DNA of 64,000 nucleotides from positions 1,240,001-1,304,000 of the forward strand of contig NZ_JAKGCT010000004.1 in assembly GCF_022230885.1 (NCBI RefSeq), given 5' to 3'. Both the position numbers and the translations under genes were made by a program. This DNA is from Paenalcaligenes niemegkensis (GTDB lineage Bacteria > Pseudomonadota > Gammaproteobacteria > Burkholderiales > Burkholderiaceae_B). Under the pieces are notes generated by a model that was given only the letters and a program-made list of their open reading frames with translations, searched no databases and was not told the origin of the DNA. Shown piece by piece: positions 48,517 to 57,900 of this stretch; within the stretch, counting starts at the first letter, position 1; the number at the start of each line of letters is the position of its first letter.

Positions 48517-48573
48517 CCCCCTCCCAGTGATATGGTCGTTAACTAATCCAATTGCCGCCACTAAAGAACAACT

Positions 48574-49221
48574 TCAATTGGCGTAATACGGGGCAAAAGA
48601 GCGCTTCAGCATTTGCTCGATGCAAAACTTTTCAGCATGCCGCAATTCATGTGCCACGCTTCGGGCGGTTATTCCAAACATCGCCGCCACTTCGCGTCGC
48701 TCCATCTGCTCGACACGCACGGCCACAAATATGGCGCGGCGTCTATTGGGCAAGCTGTGAATAATTTCATCTAGTACTCGAAGTAAGGCACGACAGGCAA
48801 CAATGTCCTCTACGCGGGCTAAGGGGTCCGCACGGTCATGGAATTGATCATCATAGTGAAAGTAAAGGTTTTGATAGCGCTGACTAGAACGCAGCTTATC
48901 TATTCCTGTATGCACAGCCATGCGATACAGGTAGGCTCGGGGGCTGCGCAAGGGTGGAAGCTTGCCTAGAGGCGAATCGTTTAACCGAAGCCAAAGTTCA
49001 TGTACGGTTTCAGCCGCAATGTCGGCGCAGCCGAATCGACGGGTTAGCTGATCGATTAAATCAACATAGTGCTCAAGCAAGCAATCTTGCAACCTGCTGA
49101 GGTCGCTAAGACAAGAGGTACTGCGGCGAACAAGCTGCGGCATGACGGCCGGAGAACGACCCACAAGCCGGCCTGCGAGACTGCTCTTTTGTGATACGCA
49201 ACGACTAGTTTCTGTATACAT
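48574..49221 (-). CDS. ECF-type RNA polymerase sigma factor (FecI-like)
   Basis: 215 aa. Region 2 lies at about residues 50-115 (LLEHYVDLIDQLTRRFGCAD, IAAETVHELWLRL, SPRAYLYRMAVHTGIDKLR) and region 4 at about 145-200 (DEIIHSLPNRRRAIFVAVRVEQMERREVAAMFGITARSVAHEL). This is the FecI-like ECF layout. The upstream ATG is favoured by AGAGG six bases before it, although a second start (about 49143) would give a more usual length. There is no FecR-type anti-sigma gene or TonB receptor next to it, so its signal and targets are unknown. Confidence 0.88.
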   Translation of the reverse strand: MYTETSRCVSQKSSLAGRLVGRSPAVMPQLVRRSTSCLSDLSRLQDCLLEHYVDLIDQLTRRFGCADIAAETVHELWLRLNDSPLGKLPPLRSPRAYLYRMAVHTGIDKLRSSQRYQNLYFHYDDQFHDRADPLARVEDIVACRALLRVLDEIIHSLPNRRRAIFVAVRVEQMERREVAAMFGITARSVAHELRHAEKFCIEQMLKRSFAPYYAN

Positions 49222-49378
49222 GACTGCCTCTCATCCGAAGCGCTGTGTTGTGAGTTTTTTGCACAGCATGCAAGGAGCAGCAGTAAACAGGCAGCACCTT
49301 GGACGAAACCTACAGTCTAGTTAGCGTGTATAACAATAAGGTTAATTAAACTCCCGATAAATTGCACTCTCTGATGTG

Positions 49379-49828
49379 TTAGCGGGCCCGCTGAATCCCC
49401 GTCGTTACAGCAATATGCGTATCAACGGGATGTTGAGGCACGGAAAAATGCACTGCCTGGCCCGCCTTGTTGATCCAGATTCCATCGGGCCCGACAGCAC
49501 TTAGAACCACCGAGCGAGTCAGCTCATCGCCCACCATATAGGCTTGAGGCGGCTGTGAATTAACAGCCAGCACCACTGCACCTTCGCGCACGGTGGAATG
49601 AATCAAACCCTTGACCTCAATATCAAGCCGCAGATCGCCGGGCTGAAACCAGGCGGCCAGCACCGGCACCGCCGGATCGACCGCCGCAATCTGACCGACT
49701 GCGGATGGCTCTGCAAAAGCCAAAGGCTGGCTTAGCTTGGTACCCCAAAAACCTATGCCCCCTGCTACTGCTAGCAAAGCCGCCACTAATACGACTTTAG
49801 CCGGTGAGAATTCCGTGTACCGTTTCAT
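49379..49828 (-). CDS. gspC: Type II secretion protein C-like (GspC)
   Basis: 149 aa from 49828 (AAGGGATAACG before the ATG). It has one N-terminal membrane segment (VVLVAALLAVAGGIGFWGTKL) and a periplasmic homology region (LDIEVKGLIHSTVREGAVVLAVNSQPPQAYMVGDELTRSVVLSAVGPDGIWINKAG), which in GspC contacts the secretin GspD. No C-terminal PDZ domain is present, so this is the short form. It is divergent from gspHIJ. The similarity is moderate but supported by the neighbours. Confidence 0.78.
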   Translation of the reverse strand: MKRYTEFSPAKVVLVAALLAVAGGIGFWGTKLSQPLAFAEPSAVGQIAAVDPAVPVLAAWFQPGDLRLDIEVKGLIHSTVREGAVVLAVNSQPPQAYMVGDELTRSVVLSAVGPDGIWINKAGQAVHFSVPQHPVDTHIAVTTGIQRAR

Positions 49829-49961
49829 CGTTATCCCTTTCTTTCGCCATGGCAATACTCCTTGATAACAAACACAGGTGAAAAATTCATGTCAGCATCA
49901 TATTGAATCGCTAGGATGAGGGGTAAACCACAGGAATTCACATTATGCGTCCATCTTTGCC

Positions 49962-50486
49962 ATGACGATGACTCCCCGGCCCCCTCAATCAGCCCAGCAC
50001 GCACAACAAGGTTTTTCACTGATAGAAATCATGATCGTGGTGGTGATTATCGGCATCTCTATTTCAGCAATCGGCCTGAACCTAAGCCCGCAAACTGACA
50101 AAGCGCTGCGCCACGATGCCCAACAACTGGCAGAGCTGTTTAGCCTGGCGCAAAATGAAGTACGGGCCGATGGCCGGCTGATTGCCTGGCATGCCGATGC
50201 CAAGGGCTACCGATTTACACGTGGTGTCTGGGTGTCCACGCCCTCTAGCGTGGTGCCGCATGTAACGACAGCGGGCGAGCTTGATCACTTCGAACGTGAC
50301 GAAAAACTGCATCCACGCAGATGGCACTCTGAGGCCATACAGATCAAGCCCTCTCATCCCATTGTGTTGACCTCGGAATGGATGGCAGAACCCTGGCAAA
50401 TCACCCTGTCTGATGGCTCGAACCACGTTAGGCTACGCCGCGATGCCACCGGCGCCTACCATGTGCATCAGGTACCGCAGCCATGA
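49962..50486 (+). CDS. gspH: Type II secretion minor pseudopilin GspH
   Basis: 174 aa. A prepilin cleavage site lies in QQGFSLIEIMIVVVIIGISI (Gly before Phe, Glu at +5), followed by one hydrophobic helix and a soluble domain with a GspH-like QNEVRADGRLIAWHAD stretch. It is a minor subunit of the T2SS pseudopilus. Its stop overlaps the gspI start by four bases (ATGA). It lacks a good ribosome site at the first ATG; the second ATG at codon 3 is equally likely. Confidence 0.88.
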   Translation: MTMTPRPPQSAQHAQQGFSLIEIMIVVVIIGISISAIGLNLSPQTDKALRHDAQQLAELFSLAQNEVRADGRLIAWHADAKGYRFTRGVWVSTPSSVVPHVTTAGELDHFERDEKLHPRRWHSEAIQIKPSHPIVLTSEWMAEPWQITLSDGSNHVRLRRDATGAYHVHQVPQP

Positions 50487-50875
50487 CACCTTCCCGTTCT
50501 GTATCGACGCCCAAAGCCCACGCAAGCCAACACGGCATCACACTGCTAGAAGTACTGGTCGCCCTTGCCATCGTGGCTATTGCGCTGGCCTCTATCACGC
50601 GCGCCGCCAGCACGGCTATTACGACTAATGCCTTACTTCAGGAAAAAACTCTGGCACTGATCGCTGCAGAAAGCCATCTGGCAGAACTGCAAATAAGCGG
50701 CATTGCGTTATCGGACGACATCTCGCCGCGTCCCTGCCCGCCTGACGACGCCTTTGTCTGCACCACGCAAACAACAGTGGCAGGTACAGGTTTGCGACGG
50801 GTTGTGATCGATGTGTACACACGCAACGAACCCGATCATTCATTGGCAACATTAGCCACCCTACTGCCCGAGTAA
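50483..50875 (+). CDS. gspI: Type II secretion minor pseudopilin GspI
   Basis: 130 aa. The prepilin motif QHGITLLEVLVALAIVAIALASITRA is followed by a soluble domain with the GspI features NALLQEKTLALIAAESHLAEL and a Cys pair. It overlaps gspH by four bases and ends four bases before gspJ, so the three are one operon. In known systems GspI, J and K form the tip of the pseudopilus. Confidence 0.9.
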   Translation: MTPSRSVSTPKAHASQHGITLLEVLVALAIVAIALASITRAASTAITTNALLQEKTLALIAAESHLAELQISGIALSDDISPRPCPPDDAFVCTTQTTVAGTGLRRVVIDVYTRNEPDHSLATLATLLPE

Positions 50876-50879
50876 GCGT

Positions 50880-51574
50880 ATGCCTCGCCTACACCGTCGC
50901 CACCAAACTGGCTTCACTCTAGTTGAAGTCATGATCGCAATCATGATTATGGCAATCATCAGCCTCATCTCGTGGCAGGGGCTGGACAGCGCCTCGCGCG
51001 CCGACGAGCAGCTAAGACAGCGCAGCAGTCACCTATCACGCCAGATACGTGCCCTGCAACAGTTGCAGCAAGATATTGCCCTGCGGGCCACCGTAGAACT
51101 GCCACGCACCGTTATCTCGCAAAGCGAAGCCGGTGGTTCCGGCCCTGCAGAAACAACCGCTACACCTCCTGCCGCTCAGGTAGCCAACTCCCCCTCAAAC
51201 CCTTGTTGCCACCGGCCTTGCAAGTGCGTCGTAGCCAACAACTGCCTTTTCATCTGGAAGTTTTTCGAGCTGCGGCGGCGCAGCCTGGGCAATGGCAGCG
51301 AGTGCAATGGTGGGTCAGTGATGGAACCTTATACCGGGCTGCCGGGCCGTCATCCAGCGTCTGGCCCTTAAAATCGGCTCAAGCAGACAGCCGGGTGGCC
51401 GTGCTGGAACAGGTAGTCGAGTTCGATATGCGTGCCTGGGAGCCGGGCAAGGGCTGGGTACAGCTGCCCAGCCCGGTAAGCACGGAAGAAGCCAGTGGCG
51501 TTGAGATTACCTTAAAGCAAAATACGGCTAATGGCAGCCCAGAAAGCATACGTTATGTGCTTAGCCTGGAGTAA
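50880..51574 (+). CDS. gspJ: Type II secretion minor pseudopilin GspJ, broken at a C run
   Basis: The first frame has the prepilin motif QTGFTLVEVMIAIMIMAIIS and SWQGLDSASRADEQL, typical of GspJ, then loses frame after QVANSP. One added base in the five-C run at 51190-51194 continues LKPLLPPALQVRRSQQLPFHLEVFR..WWVSDGTLYRAAG to a normal end, giving 231 aa. It follows gspI by four bases. No gspK, L or M is seen after it: the next 320 bases are non-coding, so the locus is incomplete here. Confidence 0.88.
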
Positions 51575-51897
51575 CTTACTTCCCCGTCTGTTCGCCCCTT
51601 TCTGTGCCAGCTTAGCGCTCTGTGGTGGCCTCGTCTTGCACAATTCCGTGTGGACTTAGCGTTGAGCGGTGCTGCGCACTGCCCTTGATTCAGCCAGAAA
51701 GCAGGCGTTCGCGAACTTGCGCTGCGCGCTTCGAACAGCGCTCTCTTGTTTCCTGCTTTTTCCTGAATCGCGGCGCTCCCCGAAGCGCTTGCTCGGCAAA
51801 GTCCGAGGGGATGGCTACGATGAGGATGCGAACGCTGACTTTGGCTGGCGCTTTGTGTGCTTTTTAAGCATTGTGGGTAGCGAGCGCCATTACCCCC
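51575..51897. other. Gap after gspJ without a recognisable gene
   Basis: I see only short open frames with unnatural composition (rich in Arg, Cys, Ser) and no promoter, terminator or repeat. The position, where gspK would be expected, together with the decayed Rpn-like gene next to it, suggests a deletion scar. Confidence 0.5.
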
Positions 51898-52119
51898 TTA
51901 GTGCGTAAAGACGTCGTCTAAAGTCTTGGCATCCAACAAATTTAAGGATCATGCCTCCCGTTCTGCCGACGTGGCATGGCTGAGTCGTTTTTGAACGTCA
52001 GGTGGCAATGTGCCGAATTTGTAAACCAGCTGACGACAGGAGTTGCATGAAGGCAGGGAAGTATTGCTCCAGAGCCTCTTTCCAGGGAGAATCGAAGTCG
52101 GTTTTGGAGACAGCCATAT
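51898..52119 (-). pseudogene. Remnant of an Rpn/DUF4351-type gene
   Basis: Minus-strand reading from the ATG at 52119 gives MAVSKTDFDSPWKEALEQYF and PAFMQLL, the N-terminus of the widespread Rpn/DUF4351 (recombination-promoting nuclease-like) proteins. It passes directly, in another frame, to a C-terminal-looking QLVYKFGTLPPDVQKRLSHA, TSAERE, a stop, and in-frame LLDAKTLDDVFTH. The central catalytic part is missing, so an internal deletion joined the two ends. The domain call is by recognition and should be confirmed. Confidence 0.55.
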
Positions 52120-52365
52120 GCTGGGCTTCCTGTCAGTGGGTGTGATGCGATTCACTGTAGGAAATCCTAGAGGGCCTGCCTATTCGCAGAAGTCACATTG
52201 GTTGATTGTGTCCTGGCTGCTGTTGCGTTGGGGTTCTTTTGACACCACTACCGTGAGAGATAGCAATATTGGTCTTTAGCGCATGAAACGACACTATGTA
52301 ATGGATACTGCCGACGTGTATGTTATATAAATATTGGTCCAATTTCATATCTCTTCGATCCAACG

Positions 52366-53280
52366 ATGCCAGACTTTTTAATTTCGGATTACATGGCGAT
52401 GGGGGCGCTGATCGTATCGATCATCAGTGCCGCCTATACCAAGTCTCAAAGCCGCTCTGCCGCCTTGAGTCGACACAATGACTATCGCGCACATCTAGCA
52501 GAGCATCATCAAATCTATCTCGAAGCTTTACGAGCAAGTCGGCAGGCTCATAAGGCGAATTTGACTGAATTAGCCAATTTGGCCAGAAGCACGCTGAGTG
52601 AGATTGTCGAATTCGTAGATAACTTTGATATTCAGCGCTCTTCCGGCACATGGCAACGCCCGTTACGGCATGTACTCCATGAGTGCGCAGAAATAGTGTT
52701 CTATGCACTCAAGGGCCAGCTCGCTTGGCAGTCAGGGCTTAATATTTCAAGTCGCCTTTATCAAATAAGCAGGGTCGAGTTTGATCTTGAGCCCACTCAG
52801 AAAGGTTTTTTGGGTCCGAATTTCAGGCAGGCCTTTGAATGGCAGTATCTTAAAGAACCTAACACCTATCAGGAGTGCATGTTGACTCATGACCCCTATT
52901 TTTGTGACTTGGTGGAACAACTTCGATCGCGAATTGACCCCTCTCGATCCACAGAATGGACTAGTTTACTTCAACAGAAGTTGGCTCCATTCGTCGCCTT
53001 ACATAAAAGCAAATCCGACTTACTGAAAGCTGAAGCGGAAAGCCTCGAAGAAATCATCGCTGAAGGAAAGGTTCAACACTTTTCCTTGACCGAATCCCCA
53101 ATACTCTACGCCTCACTAAAGAAGCAGCAAACCACCCTTGAAACGCTGAGTTCAATCCTCCTCCCCCGAATATCAGAGCGTGATGCACATCATTATTCGA
53201 ACTATGCATCAATAAGTTTGACGATCTGCGCAACTATGTTCGTCGTCGCAAATTCGGACAATTGGGGATGGGAAAAGTAA
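52366..53280 (+). CDS. Membrane-anchored protein of unknown function
   Basis: 304 aa. There is an N-terminal hydrophobic stretch (MAMGALIVSIISAAYTKS), a long helical, charged middle (residues 35-230, likely coiled coil) and a C-terminal hydrophobic stretch (SISLTICATMFVVANS). The N-terminal anchor plus helical domain is seen in many orphan proteins of accessory regions. No catalytic motif is recognised. Its base composition is more AT-rich than that of its neighbours. The 246 bases before it hold nothing clear. Confidence 0.65.
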   Translation: MPDFLISDYMAMGALIVSIISAAYTKSQSRSAALSRHNDYRAHLAEHHQIYLEALRASRQAHKANLTELANLARSTLSEIVEFVDNFDIQRSSGTWQRPLRHVLHECAEIVFYALKGQLAWQSGLNISSRLYQISRVEFDLEPTQKGFLGPNFRQAFEWQYLKEPNTYQECMLTHDPYFCDLVEQLRSRIDPSRSTEWTSLLQQKLAPFVALHKSKSDLLKAEAESLEEIIAEGKVQHFSLTESPILYASLKKQQTTLETLSSILLPRISERDAHHYSNYASISLTICATMFVVANSDNWGWEK

Positions 53281-53371
53281 TAAGAGCACGACTGAGTCAA
53301 GCCTCAAAGTCAGTCTGACATTATTCAAACGCCCCACAATGTAAAGAGCGCACATTGAAGCCTACCGGCCT

Positions 53372-53419
53372 AAGTAGGCGGTAGCCATTAAACTTCATGC
53401 TACCACCTCTGGCCTACTT
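53372..53419. terminator. Imperfect hairpin between convergent genes
   Basis: AAGTAGGC..GGTAGC pairs with GCTACC..GCCTACTT with a small bulge. It lies between the convergent ends of the orphan membrane protein gene and the haemagglutinin gene and may terminate either. There is no T tract. Confidence 0.4.
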
Positions 53420-53476
53420 GCCAGGCGCACACACACACGTCGACTTACTAATACAAAAACATTTGTAATATTGATC

Positions 53477-54970
53477 TTAGTCCAGCCCAATTGATTCGCC
53501 TCCAAAACCCAGAATCTGTACGCTGAAGATAGAAGGCTGGTTCTGGCGGGCTTCGTTACGAACACGTTGCACCGTCTCTTGGGCTGCCGTGGCGGCAGCG
53601 GATGAGGCTGAACTGGCTGATGCCAAGGCCCCGGTGTTGACTACCGCTGCCACGGGTATTCCGACCGCATCGCCTTGAACCTGAATGTTAGCGGCGTTAA
53701 CGACATGCAAAGCGGCGATGTTGACGTTGCCCGATACGCGGATTCCGGCTTCGCCAGCATCAATCGTGCCTTCGGGTGCGATCAGGTCCATGTCGCCTTC
53801 GTCCAGGGTGGCGAGTCCGGCGCCTGTGCTGGGAACGTCTGACGAGAGCATCAAGTTGCCCCACTGGTCGTAGACTCGGCGTGGCGGGGTGTAGACCAGC
53901 GTGGTTTTGGAACCGCGACCAGCGTTAATGTCGCCTTGCGCTGCCCAGGCCAAGATGTCTCCACCGGCGGTGGTCATAATGCGGCTTTGACCCAGCAAAA
54001 TGCTGCCTAGTGTATACATCTGAATGTGGCCGAAGCCTTGCGTAATCACGCCTGCGGTAGAAGGCGGTGCGACGCCTTCTACACCAAACAACTGGCGGCC
54101 TCCGGGTGTTAGTGTCTGGATGTCACCGCCCATGCGAGTATGGATGCCAGAGCCCCCGTATAAAGTAATGTCACCTTGGTACACATTGGGTGTGCCTGAG
54201 GTTGAATTCGCCGGGAACAAGGCGGCGATGGCATTGCGGCCACGCAAGTAGCTGCCGAATCGGGGGCCATCTGCATCGTTATATTCGCGCCCTCCGGCAC
54301 GCAGCTCGGCAAAATATATCTGTCGTGCAAAGATACGCTGCTGCTCGGGTGTCAAGGTGCTAAATACGGCCAACGCTTCTTCGGCTGAGCCTCCAAAACC
54401 ATAACGATCCGCCATCCAGTCCACCAACTCCTGCTGATACGTATGCACCACTTTACCGGGCTGGCCTGCCAGACTGTCCCCTTCGTTTTTCGTCGCTTGG
54501 TTGTCTGGATTCACATACAGGTTCACAAAGTCGTTAAAGTTTTGTGCCATCAATGTGGGTTCCAAGCCGGCCTGCATCACAATTGATGCACCCGGGCGCA
54601 GATCACTGGCCTGCACCGGACCCACGCTGGTAACACTGGCCTGATCGTCCATACGGATATCACCGCCTGCCGTTATTTCCAAGGTGCCCGGTCCGGCAAT
54701 GGTGAAGCTGCTGTAAATGATATCGCCGCCTGCCTGCACGAGTGAGACATCGGTCTCGTTGCTGTGTACGATCAGGTTGCCGGTAGCTATGCTATCGCCA
54801 AACAACACATTACCAACAACAGCGGGCACAGCAGTCGTGGAACCTAACAAATTACCCGAGCCTACAATGTCACCACCTGCCTTGAGATAAACGGCACCTG
54901 CCGCCTCGTACCAACGAGCGTCAGGGCGCACCGTCAAACCGCCAAATACAATTTCCTGTCCGGTCATCAA
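53477..54970 (-). CDS. Haemagglutinin gene, segment 6 (C-terminal DUF3739 part)
   Basis: Last open frame, 497 aa. It contains AGGDIVGSGNLLG, AGGDIIYSS, AGGDIRMDD, the helical insert LYVNPDNQATKNEGD..YGFGGSAEEALAVFSTLTPEQQ and the end SVQILGFGGESIGLD. The helical insert within the beta-helix is the mark of DUF3739. Joined to segment 5 through YAVGGGDIVGLMTGQEIV. Confidence 0.85.
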   Translation of the reverse strand: MMTGQEIVFGGLTVRPDARWYEAAGAVYLKAGGDIVGSGNLLGSTTAVPAVVGNVLFGDSIATGNLIVHSNETDVSLVQAGGDIIYSSFTIAGPGTLEITAGGDIRMDDQASVTSVGPVQASDLRPGASIVMQAGLEPTLMAQNFNDFVNLYVNPDNQATKNEGDSLAGQPGKVVHTYQQELVDWMADRYGFGGSAEEALAVFSTLTPEQQRIFARQIYFAELRAGGREYNDADGPRFGSYLRGRNAIAALFPANSTSGTPNVYQGDITLYGGSGIHTRMGGDIQTLTPGGRQLFGVEGVAPPSTAGVITQGFGHIQMYTLGSILLGQSRIMTTAGGDILAWAAQGDINAGRGSKTTLVYTPPRRVYDQWGNLMLSSDVPSTGAGLATLDEGDMDLIAPEGTIDAGEAGIRVSGNVNIAALHVVNAANIQVQGDAVGIPVAAVVNTGALASASSASSAAATAAQETVQRVRNEARQNQPSIFSVQILGFGGESIGLD

Positions 54971-57900
54971 ACCAACAATATCCCCCCCACCGCATAGAAG
55001 CGCCCTGGGTCGGACACATTGACTGCTGTGCCAGCATTGCTGCCTGAACCAAACACGAACAACGGGAATGTCATATTCTCATAACCACGGCCTATACCTT
55101 CCTCGGCGTAATTGGTCGTCTCTACCTTCGTCCCACTGCTTGTGCCCAAAAATGCTGGGTTAAAAGGCGAGGAAGTCGCTGACATCACCGCACCAGAACG
55201 GTTAATCACATAGCGTCCGCCATAAATCGAATCGCCCGCCAGTACCGACAGTGAGCCTTCGCCTTGCGAATGAGGCGCCAGTAGCAATGAATACTCTGGA
55301 TAATTCTGTTGAGGCGATGAACCCAGCGCCGACTCACCCAGGAAAATTCTTCCTGTAGCCGCCACCACTGAAAGCCTTGATGGATAAACAAAACGGCCAT
55401 CGGTGGCGGAATAGTCACGCCCCATAAACAGCCCGCTTCCTGTGGAAGATGTCTCAGCAATTTGGGTGCCAGGCGTTAAATCCCCCCTGCTGAGAACAAA
55501 TTAATGGCGGTATGGTCTGTCCATAAAGAAAAGCTGGACAAGCCCCCTTGGAACGGTGCGCCATCTATCGTAAAGGGCGTGGCATTACGCAAGGCTACCC
55601 GCCCTGGATCACCCACACCGCCCAGCACGAGATCACCCTGTGAGGCCAAGCTAAAGGTACTGTCGCCAGGCACCAGCACCAAACCACCCATGGCATTGGT
55701 CTTGGTGTAACCATAGGGATCGTAGGCGCGAACCTCGGCGCTGTCTTGCTCAAAACCGTATAAAGGAACCACTGCACCCAGTGCTGATGCACTCAATGAT
55801 AAATGACCACGCAAGTTGATCAGCGCGCCTTGCAGATCGTGCCTGGGTCGCAAAGAATTCAGGTTTGATGTGTTGATTGCCTGTTTATTCAGTGCATTGA
55901 GTGCGCCACCTACCCGCATCGTTACATCGCCGCCACCGGTCAAGGCCATGCTACCATCGCTTAGAACCCGCCCCGCGCTGCCTACTGCTATCACCAATGC
56001 ATTGCTATCAAAGGAGGTAGTGCTTAGCGCCGAACCCTCGCCAGCCTGACCCGCCACATCTATATAGACATTACCGCCGCCCAGAGCACCTATACCGGTA
56101 AAGCCCGTCATCTGCGGAAATTTATTGGCCGCAGTTGACTCGTAGGGATCAATGGTATAGGCACCAAAGTTAATCCACCATGCGGCAGGTACATAGTCGG
56201 CGTCACTGCCTGAGCCTGTACCCTGTCGCCACAACCAATTACCCACGGCAGCACTGCCAGCATTGCCCAAGGCCGCACCCTGCACCTTGCCGATTAAATC
56301 ACCACCGGCAGCAATCTTGACGTTACCACCGCTTTGGGGGTAATACGCCTGGTACAAACTTTGTGCCAATGCTTCGTAATCTCCGCCCTGACTGCCCAGC
56401 AAGGAGCCATCATCAGAAGCCTGACCGCGAGGTCGGTAGAATTCATTGCCTGCAAATTGGCCTTCGCGTGGCGAATCTGTTCCAGCGGTATATACCCCAT
56501 AGGGCGAACGCATGATGATGTCATCTGCCGCGATGAAATCCAAATCGCCAGTACCCGTTCTGATAACACTAAAGCCCTGTGCCATAGTGTTAACGGCAGT
56601 TAACTCAGGCTCGGGACTAACCTCTTTTTGTTCACACATCCCCATATCGCACCACCATAAATCAGCCTCTGAGACAGGTGCTCCGACCTCTCCCATGCCA
56701 CCTGGTGCCCAGACCCATTGATACTGTTTCGGTGCAGGCATACACATCCCCATATCGCACCACCATAGATCAGCCTCTGATACAGGAGTTCCGACCTCTC
56801 CCATACCGCCTGGAGCCCAGACCATGCCAGTACCATCGGTACCTCCCGTCCATATTTCTTCCAGTGAGTAATGGGTATCTGCTAACACCACACGCCCTTG
56901 AGCATAGGGCTGCAAGACCCGTGTGTCTGCCGCTGTGGTATCTGCCCCTGCCACCAAGCGCATGCTCCAGGATTGAGCCCCCGCTGGTAACATCGAAGCA
57001 ACCGCCCAGTTTTTCCGTCCATTATTGTTTAGCGGTACAACTAACTCACCCGCTGCTGGCTTGAGCTTTAGTTTACTGTTCGCCGGTATCAAAGCCCCCA
57101 GCTTTAACATTAACGTCTGTTTTAGGGTGACAACCACCGGTAGTGGCACACCTTGGGGCCAGTGCAGATTGCTTACCGTGGCGGGCGTTGCCAATGTGGT
57201 TCCGGCGGCGATGGTGCTGCCATCGACCAAGGTGATGTCCACCGGCAGCACTGTTCCTGCGGGTAATGTCAGGTTATCCAATAAGCCTGAAGGCAAATCA
57301 TAGTTTAAGGTGCTGCCTTGGGGAAGTGTGGTGCCAGCTAGTAACTCAATGTCATAACGGGGGACCACGACATCGCCCCCAAAAGGTTGCACCCCTTCGA
57401 CCAGCACCCATCCATCGGTATCTACCGTGGTGTCCACCGGCACAAAGCCATCGGTGACGCTGCCGTATATATCCAGATGACCGCCAGCGCGCAGGCTTAA
57501 GGCGCCGGGTTCACCAGAACCGTAGGCCGCACTGCCGGGCTGGCTATTGGCCACATAGGCGGCCTTGATGGCCGGATTCAGGCTGTTGTACCTAAAGCCT
57601 GATAAATCCAGATCGCCCTGTACCACCAAATGCCCTTCGGGTGTTTTGCTGACAATCTCCACGCCAGGGCGCAGGTGCAGCACATCGCGGTAGCTGTTGT
57701 TATTCAATCCAGCCAATCGAGTGTTCAGCAGCTGGCTGTTGACCAGAGCGTTATCGATAAATGCGGTACTGTCTCCATGCTTGTCTTGCAGGTAAGCCTG
57801 ATCGATCACTTGATAATCATCACCATTAACGTATTGGCCCGCCGCACCATCGGGGGCATCGTCATAGCGCTGCACGGCCTGAACCGCAATGGACTTGGCT

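Noticed and set aside
51622-51908. Two overlapping 80-codon plus-strand frames after gspJ
   Set aside because: Composition is unlike real proteins (Arg/Cys/Ser-rich), the frames compete with each other, and neither resembles GspK.
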